Below, piece by piece: positions 1 through 9,646 of a stretch of DNA of 64,000 nucleotides; within the stretch, counting starts at the first letter, position 1, and every line of letters begins with the position of its first letter. The position numbers and the translations under genes are program-made. The notes beneath the pieces are model-generated. The model was not told where the DNA came from. It saw nothing but the letters and a program-made list of their open reading frames with translations, and searched no databases. Source of the DNA: Caecitellus pseudoparvulus (taxonomy: Eukaryota; Bigyra: Bicosoecida); NCBI GenBank assembly GCA_965644315.1, contig CBFFRQ010000078.1:248001-312000 (forward strand), written 5' to 3'.

Positions 1-150
1 AACTGGCAGGGCTTCAAGGGCGCCAAGAAGCGGCGCCTGGGCGGCATCAAGAACGACAGCATTCGCTATGGTGTCAAGGCGGCCGAGGCAGCCAAGGCCG
101 ACACAGTCTCTGCTGCGGATGAGAAGGTCTTCAAGAGCAAGTGGAGGTGA
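1..150 (+). CDS. C-terminal end of an unrecognised protein (5' part outside window)
   Basis: An open frame runs in from the left edge and stops with TGA at 148-150, giving 49 residues. The fragment is rich in Lys, Arg and Ala. It contains a basic KKRR cluster near residue 9 and ends in KSKWR. Composition would suit a nuclear or nucleolar protein, but I do not recognise a family, and too little is present to assign a function. Its stop lies only 26 bp from the stop of the opposite-strand gene at 177, so the two transcripts must converge and their 3' untranslated regions probably overlap. Confidence 0.55.
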   Translation, partial: NWQGFKGAKKRRLGGIKNDSIRYGVKAAEAAKADTVSAADEKVFKSKWR

Positions 151-176
151 ATTGCCCGCCACACCCCGCCGCGCGC

Positions 177-1241
177 TCAGGCTTGCGCAGCCGCTGCAGT
201 GGAGGCACTGGAGCCATACGATGAAGCAGCCGTGGCACTACCAGCCGTGGCGCCCTCTCCTTCGCCGCCCTCGCCAGGGCTGCCCCCCCCTTGCTCTGGG
301 CGCTCCATGAGGCGTGTGCGGGCAGCGTCCTCCCGCTCTCCTCGGCAGAACACGTACAGAACCAGCAGCACCGGCACACCCACGAAGGCTGCCGTGAGGC
401 CGAATGCCACCCCTAGCCCAGCCGGCCCTGCAAAGGCAGGTGCGCTTTGGAATGCTCGTGGGGTTCTGGAAGGCGTCGTGGGCGTGGGGGTGGAGGAAGG
501 GGGGGCGCTGGGGGACACGGACGGGGAGGGGGAGGGCGTGGACGATGCCTGGATGCACACAGCCGCGTCCAGGCACTGCGCGTACACCTCGAAGTTCGGC
601 CCGTCCGACTGGCGCACCGCTGGGCGGCCGCCATCCAAGTCGGCAGAGCAAGACAGGCCAGTGTCCAGGTCCTGGCCGAGCGGCAGTTGCAGTGTGGACA
701 GGCCGCTGCTGGAGCCACCAACGCAGTCAGGTGTGCTGGGCACCAGCACTTCCACTGTCATGTTTGCAGTGCAGCCCCCCCCCGCGCCAGGCGCGAGACA
801 ATTCAGCCACACACACGCGCCGCCGTACTCCGCACCTTCCGCCGTGAAAGGCAGGTCTGCCATGGTGGCCTGCGCCCACGCCATGGAGGGGGCGCCGCCT
901 CCGAAAGCCTGCAGTGCCACCGTCTTGTAGAAACTCCCGCTGGGAAGGGAGGCGTCTGTCGTGTTGCCGCAGCCTGGCGCCAAGGTAGACCCCACCTGCA
1001 GCTGCAGCGAATCTCCAGCAGCGTTCTGCACCACAGCGCTGAACCTAGACACCGCGCCACACTCCACACCACCTGAAGGTAGCCCCACAGACACACGGTG
1101 TTCACCAGCGCCTCCGCTGAATGCGGCTGTGCTTGTCAGTGCCACATCTGCGTTGGGCAGGGCTGGGGGCTGGCTGGCTGCTCGCTGCGCCAGGCAAGCA
1201 ATGCTTGCCGCAAGCAGCACATGACGCAACAAGCGAGCCAT
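177..1241 (-). CDS. Predicted type I membrane glycoprotein, family unknown
   Basis: 354 residues from the ATG at 1241. The N-terminus (MARLLRHVLLAASIACLAQR) looks like a cleavable signal peptide. A Cys-containing ectodomain of about 200 residues follows, with NxT sequons (GNTTD, TANMT). Then comes a low-complexity Ser/Thr/Pro stalk around residues 225-255, one hydrophobic segment near residues 265-295 (GLGVAFGLTAAFVGVPVLLV), and a short acidic/Gly/Ser-rich cytoplasmic tail. This order is typical of a single-pass surface protein with a mucin-like stalk. I recognise no ligand-binding or enzymatic domain. The single uninterrupted frame suggests an intronless gene. It diverges from the CFAP141 gene. 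Confidence 0.7.
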   Translation of the reverse strand: MARLLRHVLLAASIACLAQRAASQPPALPNADVALTSTAAFSGGAGEHRVSVGLPSGGVECGAVSRFSAVVQNAAGDSLQLQVGSTLAPGCGNTTDASLPSGSFYKTVALQAFGGGAPSMAWAQATMADLPFTAEGAEYGGACVWLNCLAPGAGGGCTANMTVEVLVPSTPDCVGGSSSGLSTLQLPLGQDLDTGLSCSADLDGGRPAVRQSDGPNFEVYAQCLDAAVCIQASSTPSPSPSVSPSAPPSSTPTPTTPSRTPRAFQSAPAFAGPAGLGVAFGLTAAFVGVPVLLVLYVFCRGEREDAARTRLMERPEQGGGSPGEGGEGEGATAGSATAASSYGSSASTAAAAQA

Positions 1242-1995
1242 GCTTGGGGCTGGATCTGTGGATAAAAGGGGGCAGGGGCAGCTGTGGGATCTTGCAGCGT
1301 GCAGCTGCAGGACGTCTCGGCAAAGCGCTGTGGTTCAGTAGCCCGGCTGCGGAAAATGACAGTCCCAGCGCGCAAGCTTCAAGCGAAGGGGAGCAAGCAC
1401 AGCCACACCCTTGAGACCGAACGCTGCAAAGAGAGCCACCAAATACTTGCCTCTAAAATGCCTGAGGATCTAGACGCTCGATGACGCCACCGATGCAGCG
1501 GAGCGCCTCCCCGGGCGCGCGTGCACCTTGGCGAAGCACTGGCTGCGTGAGCCGCACGAGAGCCTGGCCTGGACACGAGCAGTCTAAAGCAGGCAAGGAA
1601 ACCTTGGCCTGGCCTTGTGTGGCCTGCGACGTGTGGGTGTACAGCGCTTTTCTTTTGATCATCCGAGGGTCTGCAGTTCTGCAGTGCTCCAAAAGGCGCA
1701 AGAAGGGGACCACTGACAAGATATCTTTTTTTGGCTCAGGCGAAGACGCAGTTGGCTTTCGCCTATCGTGAACATGCACGCCCACACGTTTCCGGAAAGT
1801 GGTGCAAAATGAGGGCCCCTATTCCACAACATACTGCGCTTGCTGGCGCAGCAAGTCAAAACGTGTCCACCGGCATGTGTTTGTGTTTGGGCCCCGCAGC
1901 AAACAACAGCCAGCAGGCAAAATCAAACCCTCGACGGAACGCCTCAACACACAGGCAGAAAGCTGCTCAACGGAGCACTGACAGCGTGAATCGAG
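1242..1995. other. Divergent intergenic region
   Basis: About 750 bp between the start of the type I membrane protein (-) and CFAP141 (+). It should contain both promoters. Short open frames occur on both strands, but none shows a recognisable protein or usable splice logic. I see no RNA gene or repeat. Confidence 0.5.
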
Positions 1996-2445
1996 ATGGA
2001 TCCGCCTCGCATCCAGGCGTACAAGCGCCATGAGCAAGCCATGGCAGATCAGGCAGCAGCCTCGAGGAGGTGAGCCGATGTCGCATCGCACCCTGCCTGA
2101 GCCGGAGCACCGCATCGCCGGCTGCGTGAATTTTCTCAGGCGCCTTGCAGAGGAAGAGAAGGGAAAGTTTATTTCACGCCTGACCAATAAATCTGCGAAC
2201 CCCAAAGAGATCCGGGCTCGGCAAGCCACGTGAGACACCTGCGACGTTTCGCGCGCGTTTCGGCGCTGCCACGTCCACCCTCACGCCTCCCACTGCACAG
2301 GGTGGAGGCTGAGATGAAAGCTTTCGCAGCAACACTGCTCCGTGTGCGGCAGGCCCGCATGCGGAAGCTGTATGAGGAAGAAATGGAGCAGTGGCAGTCA
2401 GAGCTGCACTCGCGTGGCCTCGCCATTGAGCGAGAGGTCAAGTGA
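1996..2445 (+). CDS. CFAP141: CFAP141-like axonemal microtubule inner protein
   Basis: Three exons: 1996-2069, 2140-2229 and 2301-2445, with donors GTGAGC and GTGAGA. Frames join exactly (phase 2 at both junctions) to give 102 residues, close to human CFAP141 (C1orf189, about 101). The diagnostic part is the C-terminal helix: LLRVRQARMRKLYEEEMEQW followed by ELHSRGLAIE, matching the family pattern of VRQA, then LFE/LYE, then QEL, then a G-containing turn. CFAP141 is known as a small protein inside the doublet microtubule lumen of motile cilia. It lies 375 bp upstream of BBS2 on the same strand. The N-terminal half is more divergent, so the first exon is less certain than the last. Confidence 0.72.
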
Positions 2446-2820
2446 GCTGGCCGGCCCGGACAGTGACATGGAGCCCCACAGAAGGGCACATGGAACCAAG
2501 CTGGTGCGCACTCTCAGCGCCCTTAAAGTGGATCGAAGCAGTCGCTTGTTCTTCGGAGGAGCAGGCTCGTGGATTCCAGGGCCGCGCATGCCTGCCCTCA
2601 GCCCTGCTGTCATTGGCACCAAATTCAACACAACAGCTTCTCATCATCGTGACGGACCGTTGGTTGCAGCTGGCTTGCTCCAGATCTTTTGGCTGTCGCG
2701 CTGGACGCGCCGTGGAGTTGCCAGCGACGGAGCGTAACGCCACTGGTCTGAGTACTCCTGCCTCAGCACTCTGCTTCAGGGCTTGGGAGCGCGGGCGACT
2801 GTGGGAGCCAGCCGGAGAGA
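2446..2820. other. Intergenic region upstream of BBS2
   Basis: 375 bp between two co-oriented ciliary genes. It must hold the CFAP141 3' end and the BBS2 promoter. No coding frame could be supported. A near X-box string (GTTGCCAGCGAC, about 2716-2727) is present but lacks the spacer of the RFX consensus. Confidence 0.45.
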
Positions 2821-5041
2821 ATGACGACACCTTCCTTTCATTTTTCGACGGGCCACAGTGTGGCCGTGGGCCGGGTCACCCTCGGAAACTGTGAGGAGAG
2901 CCTGGCGCTGGACCTGCTGCTGAAACGCCACGCCACACCTCACGCCGAGCGCAGTTGACGGGGAGCACCTGAACTTGGCCTGTGGGACGACAGGAGGAAA
3001 GGCATTCATTCATGACGCCCACAACAAGCTCCACAAAGGGGACACCGGCAGCCGCCTGCTGAACCTGAACCGGGAGGTGACTTGCCTGGCTGCCGGCAAT
3101 GTGGGGCCAGCGGGTGGCGCAGCCCAGCTTGCCATTGGCGGCGCCACCTCGCTGCAGCTGTACGACTCGCTGGCAAACCGCGATGTGTTCTACAAAGACG
3201 TCCCTGATGGCGTGTCCGCTGCGGCCGTGGGGCGTGTGGACGGAGTGGAGGGCGCCATGGCTCTGGTGGGTGGCAACTGCACCGTGCAGGGCTTCGCAGC
3301 CTCTGGCGCAGAGGAGTTCTGGACCGTCACAGGGGATGAAGTGGCTGTCATGCAGCCCATCCGCAGCGCCTCTGGCAAGGCTCACCTCCTCGTGGGCAGT
3401 GCCGACTTCGAGCTGCGGTGGTTGTCAAGCGAGACTGCAGTGGCGGAAGCCACCGAGACCGCGCGCCCATTGGCCCTGGCGCCAGTGCTGTCCATCCCAG
3501 GGAAGGTGCTGTACAGCCTGGACAACGGCACGGTGGGGATGTACACAGGGCACCGGCGCTCGTGGCGGCTGAAGACCAAGTCCACCTCCCACGCCCTCAC
3601 CTCCTTCGACATGACCGGGGATGGTGTGGAGGACGTGTTGGTGGGGTGGGCCAGTGGTACCGTGGAGGCCCGCCGTGCTGACACAGGCGCCTTGATTTCC
3701 AAGGACGTCTCCTCCGACCCCATCGCAGGGCTGGTCGCGGGGGACTACAGGGGGGACGGGCGACGTGTGGCCCTGGCGGTCACTGCCAGCGGAGCAGTGC
3801 GAGGCTACACGCCCGCCACTGGCGAGCAGGACTCCCACGGCGCACAGGCTGATGCTGACCTCATGGCCTCCCTTCGAGCCGCCAAGTCTGCCTTGGACCG
3901 GGAACTGCGCACAGTGGAGGTGGGGCTCAAGGCCACCACGGGGGCTGCCTCTGTCGCGGGCGCAGCCAGTATCCCGGCCTCCACATCAGTCTCCCTCACA
4001 CTGCAGCTGAACGGCGCATCAGGGCAGCTGGAGCTCGTGGCCAGCACGAACAATGACTGCGTCATCAACACCATGGTCGTCTTCAGCTTCGACGGCGTGC
4101 TGTTCCCAGGCGAGTCACAGGTGCTGGTGCCGCCCACCCCCTCCCGCACAGCCCGGGTGCCCCTGACTCCCCAGCGCGACGCAGCGTCCACTGCCACAGT
4201 GCAGGTCATGGTGGCCCTGCGCCCCTCCTCCACCGCCTTCCACGTCTTCGAGGCCAAGCAGGACATCCCCAAGTTTGCAGCCTACGCGTACCAGGGCGCT
4301 CGCCAGCCACCCGCATGGCAAGCCCCTCCTGGACACGTCTCTTGCATCATGGTTGAGCGCGCTGCTCGCCTGGCCATGTGGGTGGCGCAGTCATTCGTGG
4401 TTCCGGAAGGCGCCGGCACGGCAGCCGCAGACGGCAGCTACAGCGCCTACTTTACCTGCTTGCGGGACGGCAGCGGCTTGCACGTGTCCATGCAGCCGAA
4501 AGACCCCTCTGCGGCGGTGGGCCCGACAGGGGGCGCCTCGCGCGTGACGGTGGCCTGTAGCAGTATGGAGACAGCGGGGGACATCCTGCAAGGCATCGCG
4601 GCTTACTTTGGCGTGGGCTCGCTGCGGTCCGAGGCAGACTTCCCACAGGAGTGCGGCCGGGTGGCGGAGCTGGCTGAGAAGGTCGGCCAGCTCTCTGCGC
4701 TCCGGCAGCGCTTCTCAGCAGAGATGGCGGACGCCTCTCATGGTATCAAGCTTGGCGTGGTGAAGGCGGAAGACGCCCGACTGCTAGGAGACATGACGGG
4801 CTTGAAACGCAACTACGCCGAGCTCATGGCAGTGAATGAGCAGTTGCTGGGGGAGTACTCCAAACGCGCATCGCACCACACAGAGTTGGTGGGAGCGCTG
4901 AAGGAGTTAAACGGGTACATCCAGAAAGCGTCCAGGCTACGCGTTGGCGAGCCCGCGACTGCTTGTGTGGCGGCCTGCCGGGAAGCCATCCGGAAGACCG
5001 AATTCCTCGCCCTGCCACGGGTGATGATGAGTGGCGAGTGA
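2821..5041 (+). CDS. BBS2: BBS2, BBSome subunit
   Basis: Two exons, 2821-2890 and 2955-5041, separated by a 64-nt intron (donor GTGAGG, acceptor GCAG), giving 718 residues against 721 in human. BBS2 is a core subunit of the BBSome, the coat complex that moves membrane proteins in and out of cilia. The N-terminal beta-propeller is clear: exon 1 gives GHSVAVGRV, and exon 2 continues FDGEHLNLAC, GGKAFIHD, LVGGNCTVQGF, EEFWTVTGDEV, LDNGTVGMYTGHRRSWRLK and VLVGWASGTVEAR. The GAE and helical C-terminal parts are also clear: SSTAFHVFE, LRDGSGLHV, EMADASHGIKLGVVKAEDAR, and NHTELVGALKELN at the hairpin. Relative to other BBS2 proteins the exon junction carries about four extra residues (TLGN), so the donor could lie slightly upstream. 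It sits between CFAP141 and an RP2-like gene. Confidence 0.93.
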
Positions 5042-5234
5042 GCGGTCGGGCACCTTCCGAGCTCAGCCTCACGCCAGGCAGTGCAAGGGAAAGCTATTCG
5101 CTGTCATGGCTCGATGCGCGATCGGCCACTCTACTTCGCTGACGCCGTAAAACTGAGCCATCTAAATACACAGAGATTGCACAGCCTCTCAGCTCGCACA
5201 TTTGTCGCCCGAACTTCCCCGCTTTTCGGGCGAG

Positions 5235-7058
5235 ATGGCTGCACAGGGCTCCTTTGACCCCGCCGCACACCAGTTGCAGCTCTCCTTGGTCGTTGACTTC
5301 TTGAAGCAGCATGGGATGGGGGACAGCTTGGCGGCGCTCACAGAAGAGATCGGAGCAGACAAACTTATCTTTGATCGCCCTTCGCTCGTGAAGTCTCTGC
5401 GCTTGTCGAAATTCGCTGAGAAAGGTGCCTGGCGTTTCACCACCGTTACGCATTGCGCCCAAACCTGCATGCGCAGCACTTTCTCCTCCTGACTCGCAGC
5501 TAGAGGCAACCCCTCAGCGCTGGAAGTCATGGTGTCCTACTTCTACAAATCTGACGAACTGCAAGGGCCGCCCGCGCAAACAGCGGCTGATCCTCCGGCT
5601 GCTCCTGCAGAAAGCTCTGAGCCACCCGTGCCGGGTGTAGGCTCTGCCCCTCCCACAGCTCCGGTGCCGCAAGACACTCCACAGACGACACAAAAGCTGC
5701 ATGGAACGCCAGCGCAGCCCGTCATTTCAGCATCGCCTGCGCCCCCTGTGGCAGTGCCGGCCCAGCCAAGCATCGTCCAGCCGCCCGTTGCTGTTGAGCA
5801 AGCCAGTGACGCAGACAAACCAAGTGGCTTCTGGGCCAACTTGCAACGCAGCAAGGAAGGATCAACAAGTGCTCCCCCCTCGACTGAACAGGCCCACACC
5901 GCCCCCCCACCCCAGCCTATCCCCACAGCCCCAGACGCAGCAGCCGAGTCCCCCCAGATCTCCGCAGCGCCAGCGGGCGAGGCAGCCGCAGTTCAGCCCG
6001 CTGTCTCTGCGGCCCCGGTCGTGCCATCTGCCGCACAATCAACAGAGGCAGCGCCGTCCCAAAAAGGCGGCTTCTGGGCTCGGCTGCAAGCGGCGAAGGC
6101 AGCGAAGAGTGACGAGCCTGACGCACAGACCCCTGCGCCAGCACCAGCACCAGCACCCGCGCCAGAACCAGCACCAGCTCCAGCAGGAGGAGGGGGCGGG
6201 TTCTGGGCCAGACTACAAGCCCAGAAGCAAGCAGCCGCAGGGTCAGCTCAGCACACTGCCGCTGTCACCGGATCAGCACAACCAGCCGCACACGAAACGT
6301 TCGAGTTCACAGCTCCTGATGGCACTGGCTTTCATGACAAACACAAGTACCGGCAGTACATGTATCGGGCATACTACTCCTTCTCCAAGGCTAAGGACAA
6401 GACACTGGTCAAGTTGCCAGGTGAAGTGGATGGCCAGCAGTTCGGCATGAGCGACTTGGACAACTGCACTGCCTTGCTCTGTGACTTCAGCGATGCGGTC
6501 ACGGTTGAGCGCTGCCACAACTCAAAAATCCTCATCGCAGCCAGCTCTGGCAGCGTCTTCATTCGAAACTGCACAAACTGCACCATAACCTTGGCCTGCA
6601 AACAACTCAGAACTCGGGACATGTCAGACTGCAAGGTCTTCCTGTACAGCAAGACAGACCCCGTCATCGAAGCAACTTCCAGGCTGCAAGTGGCCACCTT
6701 CAACGCAGCTTGCCCCGACCTGGACAAAGCCTTCGCAAAGGCAAACCTGCAGCCCCACAACAACCACTACCGCCGAGTGTTTGACTTTCACAAGGGCAGC
6801 GGCGCCTATGCAATGCCCCACTGGTCCTTCCTGCCCGACGATGCATGGGAGGATTGGACCGTTGATCTGACTGAGCATGGTGTTCACGGCACGCCTGTGA
6901 ATCCCGTCCCAAGAGATGCTGTAGCTGACCCCAGCACCGTGTTGGAAGCAGGCGGCGTCTCGCAGGTCGCCCCGACGACCTCAACACAGTCCCAAATGCT
7001 CTCCTTTGACATCAGAACCACGACTGCCGAGCAAGCTGCGGCATCCATGCCAGCTTGA
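5235..7058 (+). CDS. RP2: RP2-like ARL3 GTPase-activating protein with LisH-like N-terminus
   Basis: Exons 5235-5424 and 5500-7058 (donor GTGCCT, acceptor CGCAG) give 582 residues. Residues 1-80 include LQLSLVVDFLKQHGMGDSLA, a LisH-like helix of the kind reported in trypanosomatid RP2. Residues about 90-320 are Pro/Ala-rich and disordered, with three GFWA(R/N)LQ repeats. From about residue 330 a TBCC/RP2 beta-helix follows: KLPGEVDGQQF, GSVFIRNCTNCTITLACKQL, PVIEATS. The arginine finger and glutamate used by RP2 to stimulate ARL3 (human Arg118 and Glu138) align with Arg434 and Glu454, the same 20-residue spacing. This predicts an active GAP releasing lipidated cargo at the ciliary base. The N-terminal MGC acylation signal of animal RP2 is absent, so the LisH region probably provides targeting. 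The nucleoside-kinase-like C-terminal domain of vertebrate RP2 is not evident. Confidence 0.85.
5826..6227 (+). repeat. Three GFWA-LQ motifs inside the RP2-like protein
   Basis: Three copies encode GFWANLQRSK (5826-5855), GFWARLQAAK (6069-6098) and GFWARLQAQK (6198-6227), at about residues 173, 254 and 297. They are separated by low-complexity Pro/Ala linkers. Codon use differs between copies (for example CGG, then AGA for Arg), so the motif is held at protein level rather than being a fresh DNA duplication. Such spaced aromatic-basic motifs usually act as short binding sites. Confidence 0.8.
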
Positions 7059-9646
7059 TACAGAATGCAACACACAAACTCCAACATGAGCCAAAACCTG
7101 AAACGCGACTAGTGGACTGCCCGATAGGAATCGTTCAAATATCCCAGCACATGCGACACTATGTGTCTGGGCTCCAACCACGTTGAGCATCTTCGGCGAC
7201 ACCACTCCTGAACACTCGTTCAGGATGACACCCCCACAGTGACACTCAGACAAAGCATGCAGTAGCTGCACTTTTCATTAGTGCACCTAATTCGCCCCAA
7301 ACCTCGAACGATAGGACCCGTTCCTCAAATCTGCACTGCCATCTTGCATACAATCGTGTCTGGCAGTATTCTCTTGAACCCATTGCACCGAAACTGGATG
7401 TGAGGAATGCCAATAGATTTCAACCCATGCCTGGTTCTTCACTCCCTAAAATTTACCACAAAGTCCACAATGTATTTTTGGGCCTCACCAGACAACCAGC
7501 TGGTCAAAGCCAGCAGCAAGCTTGACGACTAAATGAGGTTTAGGATATGTTGCAGAACCCGCACCATTTCTTCTACACCATTCCGCAGTGTACCTCATGA
7601 ACTGTGCGCACACGGCCATAGCAATCTTACAAAAAGCTGAAGCGTCCTGAACACCGGGTACAGTACGTCCCTGGAAAGACAGGATTTCCGTAGCAAAAAT
7701 GAATCCATTGTTTGATCCTTTTCATGTGGCAGAGCCAGCAACTTTTGTGATCGGTAAAGTCCAGGATGCACGAGATTGCGACCAATGGGTGCAAGGCAGC
7801 CTGCACTCGATGAGATGTGGGTTGGCAAAATTATAGACGCATTGCTTTTATTTTGTAAGCGTGTTCGTTAAAAGGCATGAGTTTTAGATCTGTCAGGCAC
7901 TCGTCTCGTCGGTGCAATCACCCGGGAGAAAGGTTTGATGTGCTGGCTGATGTACATCACGAGGGGCAACCCCAATGGGAACGCAATGTCAGGCAAAAAT
8001 GATCGGGAAAGTTGAGCAAGGTTGCAGCACATATGCCGAAGCTCCACCACGTTGTTGTAAATTTGTCACGAAGAAGTACACGAACAGAGAGGGTTCATAC
8101 AGGAAACGGTGAGCTGAGGAGATCATCTGGTGTCCTACCCACTGCAAGGACTTGGACAACGGCAAGATGATCAGCGGAAGCAAGGATGTGAGAATCGTTA
8201 TCGGAGCGAGAGATTCTGTTTGGTTGTATAAGGATTCATTCGTGTCTATTGTGTGGTGCCTGAATTCTGTGCGGTAGAGTCTCACGCGCAAATCTGGAGG
8301 GTATGTGAACAAGTCAGTTTCAGCAGACAGGTCTGAGCTTGTGCAGGATTGGCCAGGAGCCTATGTGGCCGTCATCTAGCGAACCTTTGGAGACTTAATG
8401 TGTGTACTTTGTGAAATAGATCGCAAACGTGTGCTATGCTCTAAGAAATTTTCTCGTTGTGGCGTCTTTAGCCTCTGCTGGATCTGAATCGTTCAACCCC
8501 CCTGGCAAGTAAGGATGATTCGTTTTTAAGCAAAGGATAATTTATGTGCATGGTTGTGCAAACTCCGTTTGTATGCTTGAGAGGAGACCCGAACAAGTCC
8601 AGCACTCCGTTTAAGGTTCTAGGAAAGAATGCAAAATGTTATGTGTTTGCTGAAAGATGGAAACGCATCCATGTGATCGGTATGCTTGTACATGTGCCAA
8701 ACAATGTGTTATTTCTTTGTTCGAGATTGCAGACTCCGTCGCTTCTGGTGGAATTGCCCATGTAAAATCGTGCCAGTGTGTCATTTCTTCTCTTGAGCTC
8801 GTGCAGCAGTGCTAAATATCGCTTCTCAGTTCAGATTTTTTGTCGCTGATCAATACGAGCCAGGTTTTTTTCACGTTTATTGCGATGCAGACCTCTTCGT
8901 TTGTCTTTGCTCAGTCATCTGTCCTAAGTATTTAGGTATGTGTATGAATTATAGCATACTGCACCTTGCTTGCGTTTAGTTTCTCCCTTCTCAGCCTGAT
9001 TCAGGTTCCAGAGATAAGGGAAGTTGCTCTAGAGTGGGATGATCTTTGCATCTTGTTTCTTTTGTGAAGCTTTGTTGAGTTGACGCTAGGCAAGGCTTTA
9101 TGTCAAGTAATCGAGAAGAATGTGCCAGCCAGAGAGCCAAGCAGCGCTGCCTTGCAAGATCGTTCTTCGCGTTGCTCTCTTCCCCTGAAGCGCAGTCTGG
9201 TGCCCAGTTTGTGATGCTGAACAATTTAGGGTCTGCGTGTATTGTATAATGAGCACAAGTCAGGTCATGTAAAATCTATTGCACTGATTGGTTCTCGCCC
9301 ATATCTGTTCATGTTGCGTTGCCTTGCCTTCAGCTTGCAAATGAAGTCAGTTCGTGGCTCATTTTCGACTCTTTCCTGTTCGCAGTCCAAGTTGAGTGGA
9401 AGTCTTCTTTTCTTTTCCCGCTTGAATCACCAAGCAGGTTATGTTTCTGGCGAGCCGTAGCTTGAATAGGCGCATTTTTTGGGTTAGTGTGCAGTATTCG
9501 ACATTTTCGGGACGTCTGTGTCGTAAAAGTCGTCGTTGAATGAAGCAAAAGTGCTGTAGTTGCGTCTTGTTTGCTTGTACTCTTCAGGTCACTGCAATGT
9601 TTTGCTGACGTTGCAGCTCGTTGGGCAGGTGTGTGTTGGGTCTGCA
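7059..9646. other. Gene-free, AT-richer convergent intergenic region
   Basis: About 2.6 kb between the stops of the RP2-like gene (+) and the PH-domain gene (-). Hand counts of 60-base lines give 30, 22 and 26 G+C (at 7261, 8521 and 8881), against about 41 in a coding line (50341). T-runs are frequent. I found no coding frame of believable composition, no tRNA-like cloverleaf, no rRNA and no transposon ends. Two 3' untranslated regions must lie at the edges. The rest could be a centromere-like or replication element, a non-coding RNA, or decayed sequence. Confidence 0.6.

Noticed and set aside
2716-2727. X-box (RFX site) before BBS2
   Set aside because: GTTGCCAGCGAC matches both half-sites but has no 1-3 base spacer, and RFX regulation is not established outside animals and fungi.
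7059-9646. tRNA, snRNA, rRNA or CRISPR-like repeats in the gene-free stretch
   Set aside because: No T-loop consensus, spaced identical repeats or rRNA-like blocks were found on reading both strands; a covariance-model search would be decisive.
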